Origin: Antribacter gilvus
Lineage (GTDB): Bacteria; Actinomycetota; Actinomycetes; Actinomycetales; Cellulomonadaceae
Direction of reading: 5' to 3'
NCBI RefSeq assembly: GCF_003946865.1
Contig: NZ_QXTH01000010.1
Coordinates: 1 to 64,000, forward strand
DNA length: 64,000 bases
In this document: piece after piece, positions 51,581-60,160 of the stretch
Layout: each line of letters begins with the position of its first letter
How positions within the stretch are numbered: position 1 is the stretch's first letter
Position numbers and translations under genes: made by a program
The notes under the pieces: model-generated
The model's database searches: none
Told to the model about the DNA's origin: nothing
What the model saw: the letters and a program-made list of their open reading frames with translations, nothing else

Positions 51581-51969
51581 GCGTCGCCACCCTTCCGTCC
51601 GGTCAGGCGGTCGAAACGCTGCTGGCAGGCCTGCGGCGAGCCGTAGCCCATCGCGTCGGCGATCTGCACCCAGGTCAGACCTGCCCCGCGGGCGGTGAAC
51701 AGCAGCCCCGCCTCGAGGCCCTCGACCTCTTCGCGGGCGGCGGGCAGGAGGGCCAGCGCACTGAGCAGGTCGTCCGGCTCGAGGTCCGTGGAGCGCCAGA
51801 GTGCGAAGTGCGCGAGGTCCACGGCCGACGGCGGGGCCGATCCCGGCCGCCAGGGCCGAGGCTCGAGCCCGTCGGCGCCGAGGCCCAGGAGGTGCTTCTG
51901 CGCGTCCTGCTCGCGCGCCGCCCGGGCCTGATCTGCGTGCGCTGCGTCCCGTGAATGCTTGCGTGCCAT
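51577..51969 (-). CDS. Small HTH protein
   Basis: The 130-residue protein has a charged, Ala-rich N-terminus and an HTH-like C-terminus (TWVQIADAMGYGSPQACQQR), resembling the DNA-binding end of some sigma factors. It may bind DNA next to the divergent gene at 52026. The 56-bp divergent region contains a repeat related to CAAC/GTTG (around 51989-52013). The start is ATG 51969. Function unknown. Confidence 0.6.
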   Translation of the reverse strand: MARKHSRDAAHADQARAAREQDAQKHLLGLGADGLEPRPWRPGSAPPSAVDLAHFALWRSTDLEPDDLLSALALLPAAREEVEGLEAGLLFTARGAGLTWVQIADAMGYGSPQACQQRFDRLTGRKGGDA

Positions 51970-52025
51970 GGTCCGACCCTGCAGAATCAACACGACGTTG
52001 TCAATGTTTTGTTGAGAGGTGCGGG

Positions 52026-53204
52026 ATGCTCGTCGGACTCCGGGACGCCACGGTGACCACCAGCGGCGGCAAGGCGGCCACGCTCGGCACGCTGCTGCGC
52101 GCGGGCGTACCGGTCCCCGACGGGTTCGTGATCCCCTTCGACGCGTACCGGGAGGTCCACGCGCTGGGCGACGACCGGCCCGGCGACCGGCCCGGCGTCG
52201 CGCTCGCCGGGCTGCCCGAGCCGCTCGGCGACGCCCTCGCTCGCGGGCTCCGGCGGCTCGGCGACATCCCGGTCGCGGTACGGTCGTCAGCGTCCGACGA
52301 GGACGCCGCGAGCGCCTCCACGGCCGGTCAGTACGAGAGCGTGCTGGGCGTGATCGGCCGGGACCAGGTGGCCCGCGCGGTCCGGCAGGTCTGGGCCTCG
52401 CTCGGCTCGGCGCGCGCGACGGCGTACCGCGGGGCCCTGGCGGGCACGCCGGCGATGGCGGTCCTGGTCCAGCCGCTGATCGACGCCGACGCCTCCGGGG
52501 TCATGTTCACGCCGTCGGCCGACGACGGCGCGACCGTGATCGAGTCGGCCTGGGGGCTGGGGCCGAGCGTGGTGGGCGGCACGGTCACCCCTGACACCTG
52601 TCGTGTCGGCCGCGACGGCTCCGTCACGATCGTCGTCGCGGACAAGCGCACCTTCGTCGGCCGCGACGGACCGCGGCCCGTCCCCGCCGCCGACCGCGAG
52701 CGCCCGTCACTGGGCGTCACGACCGCGGTCCAGCTCGCGCGCCTGGGCGAGCAGGTCGCGGAGGTGCTCGGCGGGCAGCAGGACGTCGAGTGGGCGGTCG
52801 CGGGCGGCCGGGCTTGGATCCTCCAGGCCCGTCCGGTGACGGCGGGCATCCCGCCGGCGCCCGACGACGTCCGGTTCGCCCCGCCCGGTGCGCTCACCGG
52901 GACGCCCGGCAGCGCGGGGTGGGCGTCGGGTCCCGCGCGGGTGGTGCGCGGGCCCGCGGACTTCCCCCGGGTGCGCCCGGGGGACGTGCTGGTCTGCCTG
53001 TTCACCGACCCTGCGTGGACGCCGCTGCTGCGGGTCGCGGCGGCGGTGGTCACCCAGACCGGGGGCATGCTCTCCCATGCGGCGATCGTCGCTCGTGAGC
53101 GCCGCATCCCCGCCGTCCTCGGCGTCCCGGACGTCACCACGAGGATCCACGACGGCGACCGCGTGACCGTCGACGGCGCCACCGGCGTCGTCACCCTGAC
53201 CTGA
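52026..53204 (+). CDS. Compact PEP/pyruvate-binding enzyme (PPDK/PEP synthase-like), lacking the usual middle domain
   Basis: The 392-residue protein has an N-terminal ATP-grasp-like PPDK_N domain: TTSGGKAATLGTLLRAGVPV, PVAVRSSASDEDAASASTAG, GVMFTPSADD and QDVEWAVAGGRAWILQARPV. The PEP-utilising phosphohistidine domain follows: TQTGGMLSHAAIVARERRIP, with the catalytic His near residue 351. PEP synthase and rifampin phosphotransferase are about 800-870 residues and have a substrate domain between or after these parts; none is present here. It could phosphorylate a partner or small molecule. GAGAGG lies six bases before the ATG. Confidence 0.8.
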   Translation: MLVGLRDATVTTSGGKAATLGTLLRAGVPVPDGFVIPFDAYREVHALGDDRPGDRPGVALAGLPEPLGDALARGLRRLGDIPVAVRSSASDEDAASASTAGQYESVLGVIGRDQVARAVRQVWASLGSARATAYRGALAGTPAMAVLVQPLIDADASGVMFTPSADDGATVIESAWGLGPSVVGGTVTPDTCRVGRDGSVTIVVADKRTFVGRDGPRPVPAADRERPSLGVTTAVQLARLGEQVAEVLGGQQDVEWAVAGGRAWILQARPVTAGIPPAPDDVRFAPPGALTGTPGSAGWASGPARVVRGPADFPRVRPGDVLVCLFTDPAWTPLLRVAAAVVTQTGGMLSHAAIVARERRIPAVLGVPDVTTRIHDGDRVTVDGATGVVTLT

Positions 53205-53214
53205 GAGGACCATC

Positions 53215-53817
53215 ATGGGGATCCGCCATCTCTACGTCGCCCGCCACGGCGAGGCCGACGCGTTCGGCGAGCTGACCGACGTCGGGCGACGGCAGGCGGA
53301 CCTGCTCGGCGTGCGCCTCGCCGCTGTCCCTGTGGGCGTCGTCCGGCACTCGCCGCTCCCTCGTGCCTCCGCCACCGCACACGAGATCGCCCGCCACCTG
53401 CCGCCGGGCACGCCGGTCGCGGAGGCGGCCGAGCTGGTCGACCACGTCCCCTACATCCCCGGACCGGAGGAGGTCCCGGCGCCCTGGGCCGGGTTCTTCG
53501 ACGGCTACGAGGCCGCGGAGGTTGCGGCCGGCCGTCGCACGGCCGACCAGCTGACCGCCCGCTTCCTCGACGCGCCCCCGCCGGACGACGACACGCACGA
53601 GGTGCTGGTCACGCACGGTTTCCAGATCGCCTGGATGGTGCGGCATGCCCTCGGCGCGCCGCCCATCCGCTGGCTGGGTCTGGACAGCGGCAACACCGCG
53701 CTGACCATGATCGAGCAGCGCCCGGGGCTCCCGCCCGGCGTCGTCATGTTCAACGACATGAGCCACCTGCCGACCGAGCTGCGCTGGACCGGGTTCCCGG
53801 GCGCGCGGCGGCCGTGA
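53215..53817 (+). CDS. Histidine phosphatase family protein
   Basis: The 200-residue protein begins HLYVARHGEADAFGELTDVG, with the RHG motif whose His is phosphorylated. VRHSPLPRASATAHEIA supplies the second Arg, EAAELVD the acid, and VLVTHGFQIAWMV the second catalytic His. It removes phosphate from a small molecule or protein. It starts ten bases after the PEP-utilising gene, so the two are probably an operon and may act on a common phosphorylated product. Confidence 0.88.
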   Translation: MGIRHLYVARHGEADAFGELTDVGRRQADLLGVRLAAVPVGVVRHSPLPRASATAHEIARHLPPGTPVAEAAELVDHVPYIPGPEEVPAPWAGFFDGYEAAEVAAGRRTADQLTARFLDAPPPDDDTHEVLVTHGFQIAWMVRHALGAPPIRWLGLDSGNTALTMIEQRPGLPPGVVMFNDMSHLPTELRWTGFPGARRP

Positions 53818-53830
53818 GCCTCGGTTCGGC

Positions 53831-54454
53831 TCACAGGTTGAGCTCGGGGTGCTTCTCCTCGATGGCTCGCATCGCCCTGCGCACCGCGCCGAGGAACGCC
53901 TTGTCCGTCTTCAGGACGCCCCGCACGACCGCCCAGGTGCCGCCCTTCTTGAGGAGTGGCGCGTACGCGCGCACGTCGCCGATCTTCCCGAGCGACTCGG
54001 CCGCGGCTTGCCTCACCTCGGACTCGGCGTCGTCGAGAGCCCTGATGAGCAGGTCGATCGTGCCGGCGTCCCTCGCGTCCGACAGGCAGAGCGCACCGAT
54101 CGCCCGGACGCTCGGGTCCTTGTCCTCGGTCAGGAGCCGGCGCGCGTGCGGCAGCGCGCGGTCCGGCTCGATCCTGGACAGGGCCATGATGGCGAAGGTC
54201 CGGTCGATGGGGTTCTCGGTGCGGAGGACCCGTTCGATCGGCTCCCATGCCCGGATGAGCCGCTGCTCGCCGGCCGCGAACACCGCGCCGTTGCGCGCGC
54301 CGCTGTCCAGCATCGGGTCGGACAGCGCTCGGAGCAGCACCGCCTCGACCCGAGGGTCTGTCACGTGGGCGAGCTGGTGGAGCGCGTCACCGCGTCGCCT
54401 CGCGTAGGGGTCTGCGGCGATGGTGAGCAGGTCGTCGATCTCCCGCGTCGGCAT
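53831..54454 (-). CDS. HEAT-repeat protein
   Basis: The 207-residue helical protein has tandem HEAT/PBS-lyase-like units: YARRRGDALHQLAHVTDPRV, IDRTFAIMALSRIEPDRALP, DPSVRAIGALCLSDARDAGT and SEVRQAAAESLGKIGDVRAY. These end in a basic helix. No catalytic motif. It is convergent with the histidine phosphatase gene, 13 bp away. ATG 54454 starts the first repeat. Confidence 0.8.
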   Translation of the reverse strand: MPTREIDDLLTIAADPYARRRGDALHQLAHVTDPRVEAVLLRALSDPMLDSGARNGAVFAAGEQRLIRAWEPIERVLRTENPIDRTFAIMALSRIEPDRALPHARRLLTEDKDPSVRAIGALCLSDARDAGTIDLLIRALDDAESEVRQAAAESLGKIGDVRAYAPLLKKGGTWAVVRGVLKTDKAFLGAVRRAMRAIEEKHPELNL

Positions 54455-54722
54455 GGGGTCATGCTGGCAGCGGGGCGAACCGCGCACAAGGGTGATCATC
54501 GCTTGCCCGGCGCACCCATTGCAGCCCGAAATCGGTTGACGGGCGACGGCGATTCCGACCGCACCCCGTCGAGCGGGTCTTGTGCCGCGGGGTATCCGAT
54601 CGGTAGGTTTGCGCCGAACATCCGCTTCTAGGCGGATACGACGGCGCACCTCTGTCCGTGCTCCGTAGCGATCCACCGTCTCGCGACGCGAGCCGCCTTC
54701 CCGAGGTCTAGCGTGGAGATTC

Positions 54723-55253
54723 GTGAAGCTCCTCGAACGTGACGAGTACTACGCGACGCTCCCGCGGAAGCGGATTGCGGCCGGTGTCCTGTTGCGCGAC
54801 GACGCCGACCGCGTCGTGCTCGTCGAGCCGACGTACAAGCCCACCTGGGAGATACCTGGCGGGGTCGTCGAGTCGGAGGAGCCGCCATGGGCGGCCGCGC
54901 GGCGCGAGCTGACCGAGGAGCTGCGCATCAAGCGCGGTGACATGCGCGTCCTTGTCATCGACCACGTCCCCCAGGCCAAGGACGGCCGTCCCGAGGGACT
55001 GGTCTGGATCTTCGACGGCGGCCTGCTCAGCACGTCCGAGATGCGTGCGGTCACTCGCCGCGAGGCCGACGACGAGGTCAGGGGCGCAGGCCTCTTCCCG
55101 ATCGCTACAGCCAAGGACAGGACCTCGGCCGGCCTGGGACGTCGTCTCGAGGTGGCGCTGACCGCGGCCCTCAGCAACTCGGGTCCCGTCCTCTGCAACC
55201 ACGGGTACCGGACCACCGAGACCATTCGAGAACCCGCAGGAGTAGCTCCTTGA
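54723..55253 (+). CDS. NUDIX hydrolase
   Basis: The 176-residue protein carries a Nudix box around residues 46-68: GGVVESEEPPWAAARRELTE then ELRI, matching GX5EX7REUXEEXGU except that the residue after the last Glu-Glu pair region is Leu-Arg. It should hydrolyse a nucleoside diphosphate linked to another group. GTG 54723 follows TAGCGT (54709-54714) by eight bases, so the transcript is probably leaderless. Its stop overlaps the TTG start of the next gene (TTGA). Confidence 0.85.
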   Translation: MKLLERDEYYATLPRKRIAAGVLLRDDADRVVLVEPTYKPTWEIPGGVVESEEPPWAAARRELTEELRIKRGDMRVLVIDHVPQAKDGRPEGLVWIFDGGLLSTSEMRAVTRREADDEVRGAGLFPIATAKDRTSAGLGRRLEVALTAALSNSGPVLCNHGYRTTETIREPAGVAP

Positions 55254-56053
55254 CCCTTCTTGCCGCAACACGCGCAGGCGACTCCGACAACAATCAGGAC
55301 AGGTTCGTGGTGGGCGACGGGTTCGCCCTCGTGCTGGACGGCGCGACCTCCGTGGCTATGGACCGGTCTCACGACCCGGGGTGGTACGCCGAACGTCTGG
55401 GCAAGGAGATCGCGTCCCGCCTCCCCGAAGGGGTGTCGCTGCCCGACACCGTGGCGGCGGCGATCACGGCGGTGCGCGACACCTACGGCCTCGTGGCCAG
55501 GACAAGTCCGACCAGCACGGTCGCGATCGCCCGCTGGTCGACGCAGACCATCGAGACCTTCGTCCTGTGCGACAGCAGCGTGACCCTTCTCCATGACGAC
55601 GGCACCGAGAAGGTCCACACCGACCTCGAGGTGGGAACGGCGATCGCCCGCCATCGGGAGCTGTACCGCTCCCGTCTCGCCACAGGCCACGGCTTCGACG
55701 ACGGGCACCGCGCCCTGCTCGTCGAGCTGCAGGAGGAGCAGGCGCGCCGGCGGAACCGCCCGGGAGGCTACTGGGTCGCCGGCATCGAGCCGGAAGCCGC
55801 GTACCACGGCCACGTCGGCACCACGCACCGCGCGGGCGTCACGGCGCTGGTCCTGGCGACCGACGGGGTCGAGCTGGACCGGCACCCCCGTGCCTCGACG
55901 TGGCGCGACGTCTACGACGAGGCCCTGGAGCACGGCCCGGCACACGTGCTCGACGCCGTTCACGACGCCGAGGCGACCGACCCGGACGGCGTGCGCTGGG
56001 CTCGCGCCAAGCGCCACGACGACAAGACTCTCGTGATCGTCCGTCTCGCCTGA
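55250..56053 (+). CDS. PP2C-like serine/threonine phosphatase-type protein
   Basis: The 267-residue protein has PP2C features: DSDNNQDRFVVGDGFALVLD with the metal-binding Asp pair, GATSVAMDRS, TSTVAIARWS, VLATDGVEL (the third Asp) and AKRHDDKTLVIVRL (the last Asp). The RGD loop of PP2C is replaced by LCDSS. It would remove phosphate from Ser/Thr residues. The TTG start at 55250 has GCAGGAG about seven bases upstream and overlaps the NUDIX stop. It is convergent with the STAND NTPase gene. Confidence 0.8.
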   Translation: MTLLAATRAGDSDNNQDRFVVGDGFALVLDGATSVAMDRSHDPGWYAERLGKEIASRLPEGVSLPDTVAAAITAVRDTYGLVARTSPTSTVAIARWSTQTIETFVLCDSSVTLLHDDGTEKVHTDLEVGTAIARHRELYRSRLATGHGFDDGHRALLVELQEEQARRRNRPGGYWVAGIEPEAAYHGHVGTTHRAGVTALVLATDGVELDRHPRASTWRDVYDEALEHGPAHVLDAVHDAEATDPDGVRWARAKRHDDKTLVIVRLA

Positions 56054-56075
56054 CAGCGGGCGACGTCCCACCCGC

Positions 56076-58919
56076 TCAGCCGTCGCCGTCCAGCGAGATC
56101 CGCTCCTCCCTCAGCGCACGCGCCTCGTCCTCCCGGTCGGACCCGAGGAGCTCCGCCGCACAGCTGTCGAGCGCGGCCCGGTAGGCCGTGAGGAACTGGA
56201 TGGCCCGCGCGCCGCGGGCATGGCAGTGGCGAAACAGGTTGAGAGCCTCGCGGTAGCGGTCGAGCGCCTCCTCGGTACGCCCCAGCCGGACGAGCGCCGA
56301 GGCGGCGACCGACTCCGACCAGGCCAGGTTCGGTTGGTACCGGGTGGGATTTCCTGTGGCCGCCGGCCGGTAGAGGCCGATCGCCTCACCGAGGAACGTC
56401 AGGGCCTCCTCGGCGCGGCCGAGCCGCTCGTACGCGACACCCAGGTTCGTGAGCGAGCGGGCAAGGCCGGTCTGATGACGGACCGGGTTCTGCGCCGCCA
56501 GGTGCCGCCACAGCACCAGCGCCTCCTCGTGCGCGGGCAGCGCGGCCCCCAAACGGCCGAGGAGCACGCACGCCGTACCGAGGTCACCCAGCGTCAGGGC
56601 GAGGTCCGGCTCGTAGCGTGTAGGACTCTCCGTCGTGACACGCCGCCAGACGTCCAACGCCTCGGCAAAAATGGTGTGAGCGCCGTCGACGTCCTCCAGG
56701 TCCAGGAGGCAACGCCCGATCGAGCTGAGCGACCGGGCGAGCGCGGGCTCGTGGCGCGCAGGGTTCCGCGCCGCGAGACTCCGACGGGTTCGTAGGGCCT
56801 CACGGTGGTGGTCGAGCGCCTGCCGCGGCCTTCCGAGGTCCCGGTGCGACACGCCCAGCGTGTACAGGGACTTGGCATAGGCCGGCGCGCGGCGCCGGTC
56901 CGCGTCGGCATGATGCCGCCAGAGCTCGACGGCCTCGCGGCGCACGGTGAGGGCATCGTCGTGGCGTCCGAGCACCGCGTACGAGTCGCCGAGGTTGTTG
57001 AGCGCCTGCGCGAGGCCCGGACCGTGCCGCTCCCGGTTCTGGGCGGCGAGCCGCCGGAAGACGCCGAGGGCCTGCTCGCGCGCCTCGAGCGCTTCGTTGT
57101 AGTGGCCCAGGGTGTAGTACCAGTTGCCCAGGACGTGCTGGGCGTGCGCTGCCTGGTGCCCCGGCGCGAGCCGCCCGTAGAACGGCACCGACTCCACCAG
57201 CTTCTTCGCCACATGAAGCCCCGGCTCGTGGAGGGCACGCGGCGGATCAGGCCACGGCAGCACCTCGTGCACCTCGTTCACGAGGTCCCACCGCGCTGGG
57301 ATCCGGTCGATGAGCTCGAGGGCGAGCCGGGCGACGTCGCTCGCGTGCCGCACGTCGAGCGGCCCCGGCCCGCCCGGGGAACGCGGTCCGGCGGCCGTAT
57401 CACGCGACGGGTCACCGGCGGCACGTGAGAGGACGATCATCGCCTGGACCGACTGCCGGTCGTCGAGGCCGCCGAGGAGCGCGTCTCGCCGTTCGTCGCT
57501 GACCCGCTCCCGCGCGTCGGCCGGCACGTCGGTGGCGGCCAGGGTGGACACCACGAGGTGCTCGGCGAGCCGGTCCGGGTGGAGCGACCCCAGCCACCCC
57601 GGGTCGCCGACGAACGCATCGGACTCGCTCGGCGCGGTGTGCGGCGGGTATTGCCCGCGGAGCCAGCGAGCGACCCGCACCGGGTCCAACCGCTCCTCGT
57701 GCGGAAAGAGGGCCGAGACCCGGCGCACGAGCGCCTCGGCCTCCGCCGGGTCGGACGCCCCCAGGAGGCACGTGGCCGCGACGAGGGTCCGCAGGATCTC
57801 GTCGGCGGCGGGGATCCTCGCCTCCTTCGCCGACCACGTCCAGTGCCCGGCCTCGTGGCGCAGCAGCTCGTCGAAGACGGCGTGCACGGTCGTCTCGAGG
57901 TGCGCCGGGCCGCCGTCGGCCCGTAGCACCGCCACGAGCGCGATCGAGAGGAGGTCGAGCATCCGCCCGCCGGGCACCACGCCCGGGAGCTGCACGCGCG
58001 GGACGGGCCGTCCGAGGTGGGCCGCGAAGCCGCGCACCGCGATGTCGACGATCGCCTGCTGCTCGGCGAGCAGGCCCCCGGCGACCTCGCCGGGCACCAC
58101 GCGGGCCTGGAGCTCGAGGACCGGGAACGCGCCGACGACGGCACCGACGTCGGGCAGCTGGCACAGCTCCTTCCACCATCGGCCGCCCTGCCGGGCGAGG
58201 AGCAGGATCCGCACGGTCCCGTGGTCGCGGTGGGCCTGCCGCACGAGCTCGGCGATCGCGTCGTCACGGTTCTCCGCGTAGTCCACGATGAAGAGGACAG
58301 GAACGTCCCCGTGGACCCGCCGCAGCACGCCCAGCGCCTCGGCCTCAGCGCCTGAACGCAGGTTCCGGCACTCCCAGCCGGCGGTCTCCGTCCGGGTCTG
58401 CAGCTCCTGCGCGAGACGCGTCTTGCCGATGCCGCCCGGACCGGTCACGAGACGGACCCGCAGCGAAGCCCGCTCCCGCTCCTGGGCTCCGGTGCACCAC
58501 CGCACCAGGTCGTCGAGCTCGTGCTCCCGGCCGAGAAATCCGACCACCTGGTACCCGCCCTCGCGGACGGGTGCCAGGAGCCGGCCCGGAGCCTCGTCGT
58601 CGCGCATCGCCCGGACGCCGAGACCCAGGGAGGCCAGCCGGTCGGCCTCCTCGCGGCCCGCGTCGTCACGCAGGCGCTCGCGCTCGGCGATCCATCGTTC
58701 GACGAGCGGGGCGCCGAGCACTCCCGCGAGCACGCCCAGGACCAGGAGGGCCTCCTTGACCCCGGACGGCACCGAGTCCGGCAGGATCGCCGCGGCGACG
58801 AGCACCACGACCGTGAGCGCGGAGGCGATCCCGTACGCCCAGAGCCGCCGGTCGCCGCCGCGGGAGCCTCGTCCAGTACGCCGCTCGGTCACGGCGGCCA
58901 CGGTAGCCGAAACAGACAT
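56076..58919 (-). CDS. Membrane-anchored STAND-type NTPase with TPR repeats
   Basis: The 947-residue protein has two N-terminal helices (about 28-75). A STAND/NB-ARC-like NTPase follows: FLGREHELDDLVRWCTG, Walker A RLVTGPGGIGKTRLAQEL near 160, and Walker B PVLFIVDYAENRDDAI near 215. A helical middle region comes next, then at least seven TPR units in the last 380 residues (for example YNEALEAREQALGVFRRLAA, DALTVRREAVELWRHHADAD, EEALDRYREALNLFRHCHAR). STAND proteins oligomerise upon sensing a ligand with their repeats. Many act in signalling or anti-phage defence. No effector domain is visible, so the output may be through the membrane part or partners. Confidence 0.8.
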   Translation of the reverse strand: MSVSATVAAVTERRTGRGSRGGDRRLWAYGIASALTVVVLVAAAILPDSVPSGVKEALLVLGVLAGVLGAPLVERWIAERERLRDDAGREEADRLASLGLGVRAMRDDEAPGRLLAPVREGGYQVVGFLGREHELDDLVRWCTGAQERERASLRVRLVTGPGGIGKTRLAQELQTRTETAGWECRNLRSGAEAEALGVLRRVHGDVPVLFIVDYAENRDDAIAELVRQAHRDHGTVRILLLARQGGRWWKELCQLPDVGAVVGAFPVLELQARVVPGEVAGGLLAEQQAIVDIAVRGFAAHLGRPVPRVQLPGVVPGGRMLDLLSIALVAVLRADGGPAHLETTVHAVFDELLRHEAGHWTWSAKEARIPAADEILRTLVAATCLLGASDPAEAEALVRRVSALFPHEERLDPVRVARWLRGQYPPHTAPSESDAFVGDPGWLGSLHPDRLAEHLVVSTLAATDVPADARERVSDERRDALLGGLDDRQSVQAMIVLSRAAGDPSRDTAAGPRSPGGPGPLDVRHASDVARLALELIDRIPARWDLVNEVHEVLPWPDPPRALHEPGLHVAKKLVESVPFYGRLAPGHQAAHAQHVLGNWYYTLGHYNEALEAREQALGVFRRLAAQNRERHGPGLAQALNNLGDSYAVLGRHDDALTVRREAVELWRHHADADRRRAPAYAKSLYTLGVSHRDLGRPRQALDHHREALRTRRSLAARNPARHEPALARSLSSIGRCLLDLEDVDGAHTIFAEALDVWRRVTTESPTRYEPDLALTLGDLGTACVLLGRLGAALPAHEEALVLWRHLAAQNPVRHQTGLARSLTNLGVAYERLGRAEEALTFLGEAIGLYRPAATGNPTRYQPNLAWSESVAASALVRLGRTEEALDRYREALNLFRHCHARGARAIQFLTAYRAALDSCAAELLGSDREDEARALREERISLDGDG

Positions 58920-58941
58920 TTCGGCCCGGTAGGCTCGCCCG

Positions 58942-58971
58942 CTAACGCCGGGCTCCCCCGATCGCCTTCGC
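58942..58971. repeat. 30-bp direct repeat, copy 1
   Basis: It is identical to 60131-60160 and begins CTAACGCCGGGCTCCCCCGA. It reproduces the last codons and stop of the ACT-domain gene but lies 1189 bp away, on the far side of the PadR-HAAS pair. Confidence 0.9.
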
Positions 58972-58988
58972 CGGCCGGGACCCGGCGG

Positions 58989-59699
58989 TCAGCCGTCCAC
59001 CCGGCCGGACGGCGATCCGTCCTCGACGGCGTCGAACGGCGTGGTGACGGGATCGGCGAGCCGTCGAAGGTGCCGCACCCAGAGGATGCCGCCGCCGAGC
59101 AGCAACGCCAGCCCGGCGACGAGCGCCGGAACAGCCGGTGCGGTGAGGACCTCGCTCCGGAAGAGCCCGTCCGGGAGGACTGCTGCCACGGCCGCGACGA
59201 CGCCGGTGGGGACCGCAACAGCGAGGACGAACAGGAAGACCGCGGCGACCGGATGCTCGACGAGCCAGCGGAGGAACCGATCGGCCAGGTGCCCCGCCAG
59301 CAGGACAAGGCCGAACACGACGAGCACACCGAGAAGAGCGCCCACCGTCACGGTCATGGGCTCGCCGCGCACAACACCGAACGCCGCCGTCACGACCCAC
59401 GAGAACAGCAGGATCTCTCCGAACACCAGCAGCATGGTGCGCACCGAGAATCCCGACTGCTCTGGATCCGCCGACAGACCGAGGCTGCGGGCGTACTCCT
59501 TGGCGTCGCCGAACGCCTCCGGGGCACTCTCGCCGCTCTCGGCCAGGTGCGACTCGACCTCGGCGACGGCAGCGCCGATACGCCGGCCCGATACACCCAG
59601 CAGCCGGAGCTCCAGGAGGAAGTTCTCGTCCCACGTCCTGACCCCCTCGGGGGTGAGACCGGTCACGGCCGCTACTCGGGGGATGCTCTCGTCGCTCAT
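58989..59699 (-). CDS. HAAS-domain membrane protein (PadR partner)
   Basis: The 236-residue protein starts with a soluble helical domain (about 20-75: LLELRLLGVSGRRIGAAVAE, VESHLAESGESAPEAFGD). This is the HAAS pattern found beside PadR regulators. Five or six membrane helices follow (about 85-215). Such pairs are thought to act as a one-component sensor with the PadR protein, through interaction of the soluble domain. ATG 59699 overlaps the PadR stop by four bases. Confidence 0.82.
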   Translation of the reverse strand: MSDESIPRVAAVTGLTPEGVRTWDENFLLELRLLGVSGRRIGAAVAEVESHLAESGESAPEAFGDAKEYARSLGLSADPEQSGFSVRTMLLVFGEILLFSWVVTAAFGVVRGEPMTVTVGALLGVLVVFGLVLLAGHLADRFLRWLVEHPVAAVFLFVLAVAVPTGVVAAVAAVLPDGLFRSEVLTAPAVPALVAGLALLLGGGILWVRHLRRLADPVTTPFDAVEDGSPSGRVDG

Positions 59700-60106
59700 C
59701 TGCTGGCCTCCTGGTCGTTCGGTCCGACGGGTTCGTCGGCCGGCCCCGCCTCGGACTCCCCGAGGATGAATGCCGTGGTGATGCCGGCGAACGCCGACCA
59801 CTCGCGCCGACGTTGCTCGAGGGCCGCCCGGCCCTCGGACGTCAGCTCGTAGTACTTGCGCCCCGGGCCACCAGCACCCGGCTGCCACTGCACCGCCACC
59901 CATCCCGCGTCCTCGAACCGGCGCAGCAGCGGGTAGAGGGTGCCTCCCTTGATGGTGCCCAGGCCCGCCTCGGACAGTCGCGTAGCCACCGCGTAGCCGT
60001 ACGTGGGGCCGTCGGCGAGCGCCCGCAGGACGCAGACCTCGAGCACGCCACGCAGCCAGTCGGCAGGCCAAGCCGCTTCGTGTTCCACAACTAGATTGTG
60101 GAACAT
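59696..60106 (-). CDS. PadR-family transcriptional regulator
   Basis: The protein has 130-136 residues with the PadR winged helix: WPADWLRGVLEVCVLRALAD, GPTYGYAVATRLSEAGLGTI, KGGTLYPLLRRFEDAGWVAV and PGRKYYELTSEGRAALEQ. The frame can start at ATG 60106, but GTG 60088 is a better match to the family N-terminus. A promoter with TTGACA (near 60125-60120) and CACAAT 17 bases later would give a leaderless transcript at that GTG. A palindrome overlaps this region. Confidence 0.85.
   Translation of the reverse strand: MFHNLVVEHEAAWPADWLRGVLEVCVLRALADGPTYGYAVATRLSEAGLGTIKGGTLYPLLRRFEDAGWVAVQWQPGAGGPGRKYYELTSEGRAALEQRRREWSAFAGITTAFILGESEAGPADEPVGPNDQEASR
60082..60104 (-). promoter_or_regulatory. PadR operator candidate
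   Basis: GTTCCACAA-N5-TTGTGGAAC is a perfect inverted repeat with nine-base arms. It overlaps the candidate start codon and -10 element of the PadR-HAAS operon, the usual place for PadR autorepression. Confidence 0.75.
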
Positions 60107-60130
60107 ACTAGATTGCCTGTCAATCTACTC

Positions 60131-60160
60131 CTAACGCCGGGCTCCCCCGATCGCCTTCGC
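60131..60160. repeat. 30-bp direct repeat, copy 2 (inside the ACT-domain gene)
   Basis: It is the 3' end of the ACT-domain gene, ending in the KAIGGARR codons and stop, and is identical to 58942-58971. Confidence 0.9.

Noticed and set aside
56055-56076. Terminator between the PP2C-like and STAND genes
   Set aside because: The stem is only six base pairs (AGCGGG/CCCGCT) with a ten-base loop and overlaps a stop codon, so it is too weak to call.
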